A program made the position numbers and the translations under genes. Under the pieces are notes generated by a model. That model was not told where the DNA came from and made no database searches. It saw nothing but the letters and a program-made list of their open reading frames with translations. This document shows positions 1 through 4,408 of a stretch of 6,495 nt of DNA, piece by piece (position 1 is the stretch's first letter; the number at the start of each line of letters is the position of its first letter). Source of the DNA: Gammaproteobacteria bacterium (GTDB lineage: Bacteria; Pseudomonadota; Gammaproteobacteria; Pseudomonadales; UBA7434); the NCBI GenBank assembly GCA_024280785.1, contig JAJRPK010000075.1:1-6495 (forward strand), given 5' to 3'.

Positions 1-1
1 G

Positions 2-2293
2 AAAAGAGTTCCCACGAGCGAAATAGATAAGCGAGTCTACTGGCGTATTGCTGCAAGTGATTGGGATTCTGACCAGGGAGTACCTTTGGGCTTGGGTCAA
101 AATTTTACCCATCAATGGGGGGTGCCCGGAATATGGACATTAACAGCAATTTATAATGAGACATCGACGATGTCGCACGAAATCTGTATTCATAATAGGC
201 ATTATGATTTATCTTCTAACGCAAATAAAGGATCTATTGGCATCTACAATCTCATGCCAGAGTTGTTGCAATGGCTTAGACAGTTTGACTGTCAAATTAA
301 CTCAAATTGGCAGGTTGCAAAAGTTGAAGATATATTTAGTCAATTTACCTATATTGATGGGCCGCGCGCGATTTCACTCAATGATGAGCCCAATCGCTTT
401 GGGTTAGAAAATGATTTTAATTCAACGTTTAAATGGAAAGATGGGGATATAGATATCGTATTATCGGTGATGCCTTCTGACCCATCAATAACATGGTTTC
501 CGCAATTTTGGATTCGACACTTTTCTGGGAGTACCCTGCCTAGCGATATAGATACATCAATAGTACCAGTAACAACGACAAGTGCGGGGTGGGCTGAGAA
601 GTTGGAGTCCTATAAGTCTTCAATTTTTTCAGAGGAACCCGAACATTGGCAATGGCGATTGCCTTGGATTTCTACGACAAACTGGCATGGGTATCGTATC
701 AGATACAACATTAAGGTTATATATTATGATTTTGGCCTGTTTGATAACAGCATTGGTGCTTTTTCCGGTAAGGGAAATACTCGATACCCTGATGTGGCAG
801 AGTATAGGAAAGCTGTACTGAATACCCCTCAAAAATTAACTGGATTGGAAAAATTAAAATACGACTTATACCTTGATATGGTGAGTGGGCGAGCGTTAAT
901 TTATAACCCTGCGACGATAAAAAATGGTTTGTCGGTCTATTTGAATGATGATCGATGCGGGCAATCAGATATATTTATCCAAAGTAACCCTAATAACTTC
1001 GATGAAGAATTTCTGATGGGTGCAGATATGTCAAGTGTTAAAAATTTGGAAGATGAGGGTATCATTTGGTCAGCTTCAAAGCCAGTCGACCCTTATGCTT
1101 TATTAGCTAACTACAAGGCCAATATTGTTAGATTTAGATTGTGGGTTGAGCCTCAGTACTGTGATGGTAGGCCATATCCTTACTCGACACTACATAGTGT
1201 GACTAATGAAATTGTTCGGGCTAAGAAATTGGGTTTTAAAGTAATGTTAGGTTTACATTATTCAGATACTTGGGCTGATCCTAAGCAGCAAATTATACCC
1301 CGGCAATGGGAAAGCCTATTGTGTGATATTGATGCATTGGCTGGTCAGCTTGGTGATTACACTGTTGAAGTTCTAAATTATCTTGAAGCTGAAGGAGTGC
1401 TACCCGATTATATTCAAATCGGTAATGAAATAAACGGTAATATATTAATGTCCAAGCCTTATACCGACTATGACTCTAACGTTTTATCAGATAAGTTAGA
1501 GCTTGCTAAGATTTTTAATGTACCTTCTTCTGAAATAAGTTGGGATAAGACTATTTTTTGGGATCGAAATGCAGTGTTGATTAATGCAGGTTTAGCAGCC
1601 GTTAAAAATAACTACCCAGAAATAAAAACGGTCTTGCATTTGGCCGGCCCAAGTTATGCTGAATGGTGGGTTAGACAAGCATTTGATGAAAATGCGAAAG
1701 GTCGACTCGGGCGGCAGGTGGTGGATAAAAATAAAGTTGATGTCATGGGTATCAGTTATTATTGGGGGGAAGCGAGTCAGGGGCAACGTTTTAGGGCAAT
1801 AAAACAAATTTGCGAAAGAATTTACGAGGACTTTGGGGTAAGAACAATGATTGCGGAGACTGCATATCCGCGTACTTATAGTTGGAGCGATAAAACGACC
1901 AATATGTTTAGCAAAGATAATCACGGAATTTGGCCTGATGAGGTGAGCGATGAGCAGCAACATTTTTGGTTAGCGACTCTTAGAGAAACGCTAGTTAATA
2001 CCAAAGGTAGTGTTGGCTTTTTAATATGGGAGCCGTTTTGGGTTGGTTCGGATCATGCGAAAATGAAAGATACCATTGGCTCTAATTGGGAAAACATGAC
2101 ATTCTTCAAATATGATAAAGGGCAAGCGGCTGATATAAATTTTCTTGCAAGTGATGGTGGTATTAATGTATATAGTCGAGAAACAGAATGCTCTGTTGCG
2201 AATATGGATTTGAAGGCTGCCGATAGATATTTTACTGATGGCAGCGTAATAGAAGTAAGAGCTATCAGCTCGCACACTGATAAGTGCCGGTGA
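2..2293 (+). CDS. GH53 endo-beta-1,4-galactanase with long N-terminal extension (5' partial)
   Basis: Likely hydrolyses beta-1,4-galactan side chains of pectin (type I arabinogalactan), presumably outside the cytoplasm. Codons are open from base 2, so the start lies upstream; a TTG at 86 is only the first possible start inside the window and would cut into an apparent domain. Numbering from base 2 gives 763 residues. The GH53 domain spans about 338-705: GADMSS (340-345), RFRLWVEP, GLHYSDTWADP, acid/base E476 in QIGNEING, nucleophile E619 in IAETAYP, and a closing WEPFW...SNWENMTFF segment. These are hallmark GH53 motifs and both catalytic glutamates are present. Residues 1-337 match nothing I recognise. 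The first ~60 look like beta-rich, Ig-like sequence, and the middle is rich in Trp/Tyr (WFPQFWIRHF; WQWRLPW), which might bind carbohydrate. The signal peptide, if any, is outside the window. About 58 residues follow the GH53 core. Family is confident; exact substrate is inferred. Confidence 0.92.
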   Translation, partial: KRVPTSEIDKRVYWRIAASDWDSDQGVPLGLGQNFTHQWGVPGIWTLTAIYNETSTMSHEICIHNRHYDLSSNANKGSIGIYNLMPELLQWLRQFDCQINSNWQVAKVEDIFSQFTYIDGPRAISLNDEPNRFGLENDFNSTFKWKDGDIDIVLSVMPSDPSITWFPQFWIRHFSGSTLPSDIDTSIVPVTTTSAGWAEKLESYKSSIFSEEPEHWQWRLPWISTTNWHGYRIRYNIKVIYYDFGLFDNSIGAFSGKGNTRYPDVAEYRKAVLNTPQKLTGLEKLKYDLYLDMVSGRALIYNPATIKNGLSVYLNDDRCGQSDIFIQSNPNNFDEEFLMGADMSSVKNLEDEGIIWSASKPVDPYALLANYKANIVRFRLWVEPQYCDGRPYPYSTLHSVTNEIVRAKKLGFKVMLGLHYSDTWADPKQQIIPRQWESLLCDIDALAGQLGDYTVEVLNYLEAEGVLPDYIQIGNEINGNILMSKPYTDYDSNVLSDKLELAKIFNVPSSEISWDKTIFWDRNAVLINAGLAAVKNNYPEIKTVLHLAGPSYAEWWVRQAFDENAKGRLGRQVVDKNKVDVMGISYYWGEASQGQRFRAIKQICERIYEDFGVRTMIAETAYPRTYSWSDKTTNMFSKDNHGIWPDEVSDEQQHFWLATLRETLVNTKGSVGFLIWEPFWVGSDHAKMKDTIGSNWENMTFFKYDKGQAADINFLASDGGINVYSRETECSVANMDLKAADRYFTDGSVIEVRAISSHTDKCR

Positions 2294-2313
2294 TAGTTTG
2301 GCGGCAACTTTTT
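2282..2313 (+). terminator. Weak candidate Rho-independent terminator after the GH53 gene
   Basis: AAGTGCCG (2282-2289) can pair with CGGC-A-ACTT (2302-2310) as an 8-bp stem with a single bulged A and a 12-base loop. The T run 2309-2313 partly pairs and partly follows the stem. The stem begins inside the last codons and the loop contains the stop codon. The long loop and short tail make this a modest candidate. It sits where transcription of the galactanase gene would be expected to end. Confidence 0.35.
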
Positions 2314-2587
2314 CTCACGATCTAATTATTTTAAAATAAAGGGTTAATAATTATGATAATTTGGACAGGAGTGAAAAGTTAACTATAACGCCAAGTCGAT
2401 GAATTGATATTCTTTAATCGATAAAACTATCCAGTTTTCGATATTCATACTGACGTTGATACGCCTTATTCCATACGTTAGCCATCGATGTGATTGATCA
2501 TTCTCTTTTATTTTATTAGAGGTTTTTGTGTCACGTAAATATTGGTTTATAGCCAGTATTTCATTCAGCTTACTCATCATAAGCTGA
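2314..2587. other. AT-rich spacer with no recognised gene
   Basis: This stretch lies between the galactanase stop and the first IS66 homology. It holds no recognisable protein in any frame. The only notable open frame is on the minus strand, 2580 down to 2383 (65 codons, starting MMSKLNEI, containing HRWLTYGIRR). It has no clear ribosome-binding site, matches no family I know, and its start codons fall in the loop of the hairpin at 2562-2590. A second imperfect hairpin (AAAACT 2423-2428 with AGTTTT 2433-2438, extended by ATCG/CGAT across a 2-base bulge) is present but has no T tract. The stretch could be mobile-element debris too decayed to name. Confidence 0.5.
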
Positions 2588-2590
2588 GTG
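2562..2590. repeat. Inverted repeat (hairpin) at the left edge of the IS66 remnant
   Basis: CATTCAGCTTA (2562-2572) and TAAGCTGAGTG (2580-2590) form an 11-bp stem with one G-T pair around a 7-base loop (CTCATCA). The inner 8 bp (TCAGCTTA/TAAGCTGA) are perfect. The right arm ends exactly where IS66-like coding sequence begins, so it may mark a rearrangement junction or a former element end. It has no T tract, so a terminator role is unlikely. Confidence 0.5.
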
Positions 2591-2881
2591 GGATTAATCG
2601 GCTATTTGGACGGCAGGACTTACCCGATCAATAATAATCGTGTGGAGAATGCGGTACGTCACCTTTGTTATTGGCCGGAAAAATTGGTTTTTTTAACGAG
2701 CTTGTGTGACGCCAAGCCCGGTGCCAACCTCTTCAGTTTGATCAAGACGGCCAAAGCTAATGGCCTTAACCTCTATGATTGTTTGAAAACCATCTTCATG
2801 CGATTGCCTAATGCGTAAACGCTAGAGGATATCGATGCTTTACTAACTTGGGTAGATAGCGTCAAAACTGTGGTTGGTTAG
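2588..2881 (+). pseudogene. IS66-family transposase (TnpC) C-terminal remnant
   Basis: Remnant of the DDE transposase of an IS66-type element. Translation from 2588 gives GYLDGRTYPINNNRVENAVR, then DAKPGANLFSLIKTAKANGL and a closing LPNA. These correspond to the conserved C-terminal IS66 block (typically YLEDGRLPIDNNRAENAIRP ... SLIETAKANGLEPYAYL), which carries the last catalytic glutamate in the NNRxEN motif. A TAA at 2816-2818 interrupts the frame. The same frame continues with TLEDIDALLTWVDSVKTVVG to a second stop (TAG 2879-2881), which is the natural family ending (LEDIEALLPW), so the TAA looks like a nonsense mutation. Only about 96 codons of the roughly 500 expected remain. The N-terminal domains, accessory genes tnpA/tnpB and left inverted repeat are missing. 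The GTG at 2588 is not a real start, since the homology simply begins at a break just after an in-frame TGA at 2585-2587. Non-functional. Confidence 0.88.
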
Positions 2882-3052
2882 CTGGTTGCGGTTAATTTTC
2901 CGCAAACGATGAAAGTAGTGCGTTGCTGTTTTGGCATTAACGCCGACTAGATCGGCTGCACACATAGGGGTACTTCCAGCAACAAAAAACGCTCCGATAA
3001 TCGACTTTTCTCACCTGTGTAACATAACCCAGATGCTATCTGGGTCAGCTCT
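2882..3052 (-). pseudogene. IS1595-family (ISXO2/IS1016-like) transposase N-terminal remnant
   Basis: Read on the minus strand, 2989 down to 2894 encodes FFVAGSTPMCAADLVGVN followed by AKTATHYFHRLRKI. This strongly resembles the N-terminal helix-turn-helix region of IS1595-family transposases (FVAGTTARTAA..VNRKTAAYYFHRLREI). Just upstream, in another frame (3009 down to 2992), lies KSRLSE, which resembles the usual start of these proteins. The two pieces are joined by a frameshift with an apparent small deletion near 2990-2993. A further missing base in the A run at 3006-3009 would separate a GTG start (3014-3012) from it. The similarity stops near 2882, directly against the IS66 remnant's stop, so the DDE catalytic part is absent. 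The outer end is probably near 3046-3052, where the minus strand reads GAGCTGACCCAGATAGCAT, similar to IS1016-type termini as I remember them. Non-functional; recognised from motif memory, not by search. Confidence 0.72.
3027..3045. repeat. Perfect 8-bp hairpin at the presumed IS1595 end
   Basis: ACCCAGAT (3027-3034) and ATCTGGGT (3038-3045) are exact reverse complements around the loop GCT. The hairpin lies between the decayed transposase start and the presumed outer boundary of the IS1595-like remnant, so it probably belongs to the subterminal sequence of that element. It has no T tract on either side, so it is not a good terminator. Confidence 0.55.
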
Positions 3053-3071
3053 CTATTCTTATAGTAATATT

Positions 3072-3077
3072 TATAAT
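3072..3077 (+). promoter_or_regulatory. Candidate -10 box for the exporter operon
   Basis: A perfect TATAAT lies in a very AT-rich tract (about 3055-3086), 83 bases before the adaptor start codon and just outside the presumed end of the IS1595 remnant. The hexamer at 17-bp spacing (3049-3054, CTCTCT) is a poor -35, so this is either a weak or activator-dependent promoter, or chance in AT-rich DNA. No convincing operator such as a Fur box was seen. Confidence 0.3.
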
Positions 3078-3160
3078 ATAATAAAATGCATCTCCATATT
3101 CTCAGCAATAGATATCTTGATTGAACGATGTCTGATAGCAGGTTCAAGGAATGAAGAGTA

Positions 3161-4408
3161 ATGTTAAGACTATTCAGAGACCAAGCCCTATCTCAACAGG
3201 CTGATCGCTTACATGGCGATGTGTTGCTCCATCCGAAGATGTCGCACTTATTTATCCTCGGATTTTTGCTGCTATGGTTGTGCGCTGTGGTGTATTGGCT
3301 TGCCGGTAGTACTTATGCTCGCAAAGAGACAGTACTAGGCTGGTTAGAACCTTCGGTCGGTGTTCTTCGTGTCTATGCTGAAAGTGCCGGAATAATTAAG
3401 CATGTCTTAGTTCAAGAGGGAGATCTGGTTGAAAAGGATCAGCCTTTAGTTGTTGTTAATGGTGATCGTATTCTGGCAGATGGTGTTCACTTAGAAGCGC
3501 TCTTACTCGAAGAGTACGAGGTGCAGCGGCAACGTTTAAATCAGCAAATAGAACGTACACAGAATATATATCTAAGTAAAGTTAAAGATATAGAGCGACG
3601 TGTGGCTGCGGCTCAAGAAGACTTGGTTTTGCTGGACCAGCAGATTTCAACGCTCGATAAGCGATATGACTTAATCTCTGGGCAAGTTGTACGTTTTCGT
3701 CAGCTGCATCTTAGCGGGCATGTTTCTTTAGAAGATCTAAATACCGTGTTAGAAAGAGAGCTGGAGTTGCGCAGTGAGAGTCAGGCCTTATTACGTAATA
3801 AGGTGAATCAGCGTAATCGGGTTGAGCAGTTGGAAATTGAACAGCAGCTATCGCCAGATGAGCATGCGAACAGTCTTAACCAACTCAACTCACGCATGAG
3901 TGATATTGCGAGGCAAATGGCACAGTTACATGGACAGCGTGCTTATGTAATTAAGGCCGCGCGTGATGGTAGGGTAAGTAATCTTCAGGCTCGTGAAGGG
4001 CAAAAAGCACAGCGTAGTTCCCCCCTGTTACATATCGTGCCTCAAAGTGTTGTGCTTTCAGCTCGATTGTTAGTACCAGTACGTTCTATCGGATTTGTTG
4101 AGGCGGGTCAGTCGTTAAACATCCGCTTTGATGCATTCCCTTACCAGAAATTTGGTTTGTATGGGGGCGAAATTACGCAAGTTTCTAATTCCGTATTATT
4201 GCCAGATGATTTATTGAATACAACGATACCGGTTAGAGAGCCGGTTTATCGAGTATCCGCAACGCTAACGACTAACAGTGTGCATGCCTATGGGCGTGAC
4301 TTCGCTTTAAAGTCGGGGATGACCTTATCAGCCGATGTTCAGTTGGGTGATCGTACGCTTATTCAGTGGCTTTTAGAGCCGATCTATAGTTTGAAGGGCC
4401 GACTCTAG
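3161..4408 (+). CDS. HlyD-family membrane-fusion protein of a C39-type peptide exporter (CvaA-like)
   Basis: Inner-membrane/periplasmic adaptor that links the ABC transporter encoded next to it to a TolC-type outer-membrane channel for secretion of small peptides. The 415-residue length matches CvaA-like adaptors (about 410-425). Residues 1-28 are cytoplasmic and contain RLHGDVLLHPKMSH. One membrane segment covers about 29-49 and is followed by the subgroup-typical STYARKETVLGWLEP. A first lipoyl/barrel half (GIIKHVLVQEGDLVEKDQPL, about 74-93) precedes a long helical, probably coiled-coil stretch (about 110-255, rich in Q, E, R and L). The second lipoyl half and beta-barrel follow (about 265-400), ending in EPIYSLKGRL. 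The ATG at 3161 is preceded by AAGGA (3146-3150), 10 bases upstream. The stop shares its last base with the GTG of the transporter gene, so the two are co-translated. Confidence in the family is high; the cargo is unknown. Confidence 0.95.
   Translation: MLRLFRDQALSQQADRLHGDVLLHPKMSHLFILGFLLLWLCAVVYWLAGSTYARKETVLGWLEPSVGVLRVYAESAGIIKHVLVQEGDLVEKDQPLVVVNGDRILADGVHLEALLLEEYEVQRQRLNQQIERTQNIYLSKVKDIERRVAAAQEDLVLLDQQISTLDKRYDLISGQVVRFRQLHLSGHVSLEDLNTVLERELELRSESQALLRNKVNQRNRVEQLEIEQQLSPDEHANSLNQLNSRMSDIARQMAQLHGQRAYVIKAARDGRVSNLQAREGQKAQRSSPLLHIVPQSVVLSARLLVPVRSIGFVEAGQSLNIRFDAFPYQKFGLYGGEITQVSNSVLLPDDLLNTTIPVREPVYRVSATLTTNSVHAYGRDFALKSGMTLSADVQLGDRTLIQWLLEPIYSLKGRL
4394..4398 (+). promoter_or_regulatory. 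Ribosome-binding site that sets the GTG start of the ABC transporter
   Basis: AAGGG lies 9 bases before the GTG at 4408-4410, inside the last codons of the adaptor gene. It supports the GTG start, which overlaps the adaptor stop by one base (TAGTG). The first in-frame ATG downstream falls after the catalytic cysteine of the peptidase domain, so it cannot be the real start. The stronger-looking AGGAGGT at 4419-4425 has no in-frame start at a usable distance. Confidence 0.6.

Noticed and set aside
86..88. TTG as the start codon of the galactanase gene
   Set aside because: The frame is open all the way to base 2, and the upstream codons (KRVPTSEIDKRVYWRIAASDW) read smoothly into the same domain. 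No ribosome-binding site marks the TTG.
3055..3086. Fur-box-like AT-rich sequence upstream of the exporter
   Set aside because: Colicin V systems can be Fur-controlled, but the tract is low-complexity A/T and has no good GATAATGATAATCATTATC-like dyad.
2947..3147. Minus-strand frame of 66 codons
   Set aside because: Only its KSRLSE portion is meaningful, as part of the frameshifted IS1595 relic. The upstream part lies outside the element and the downstream part is out of frame.
2931..3161. Plus-strand frame of 76 codons ending at the adaptor start
   Set aside because: Its first part is the antisense of the IS1595-like transposase fragment and its second part crosses the AT-rich promoter region. 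No family resemblance and no convincing start.
3151..3204. ATG at 3151 as a short leader peptide or alternative adaptor start
   Set aside because: It is in a different frame from the adaptor and stops after 17 codons (MKSNVKTIQRPSPISTG). It lacks a double-glycine leader pattern, and the ATG at 3161 gives the family-typical N-terminus.
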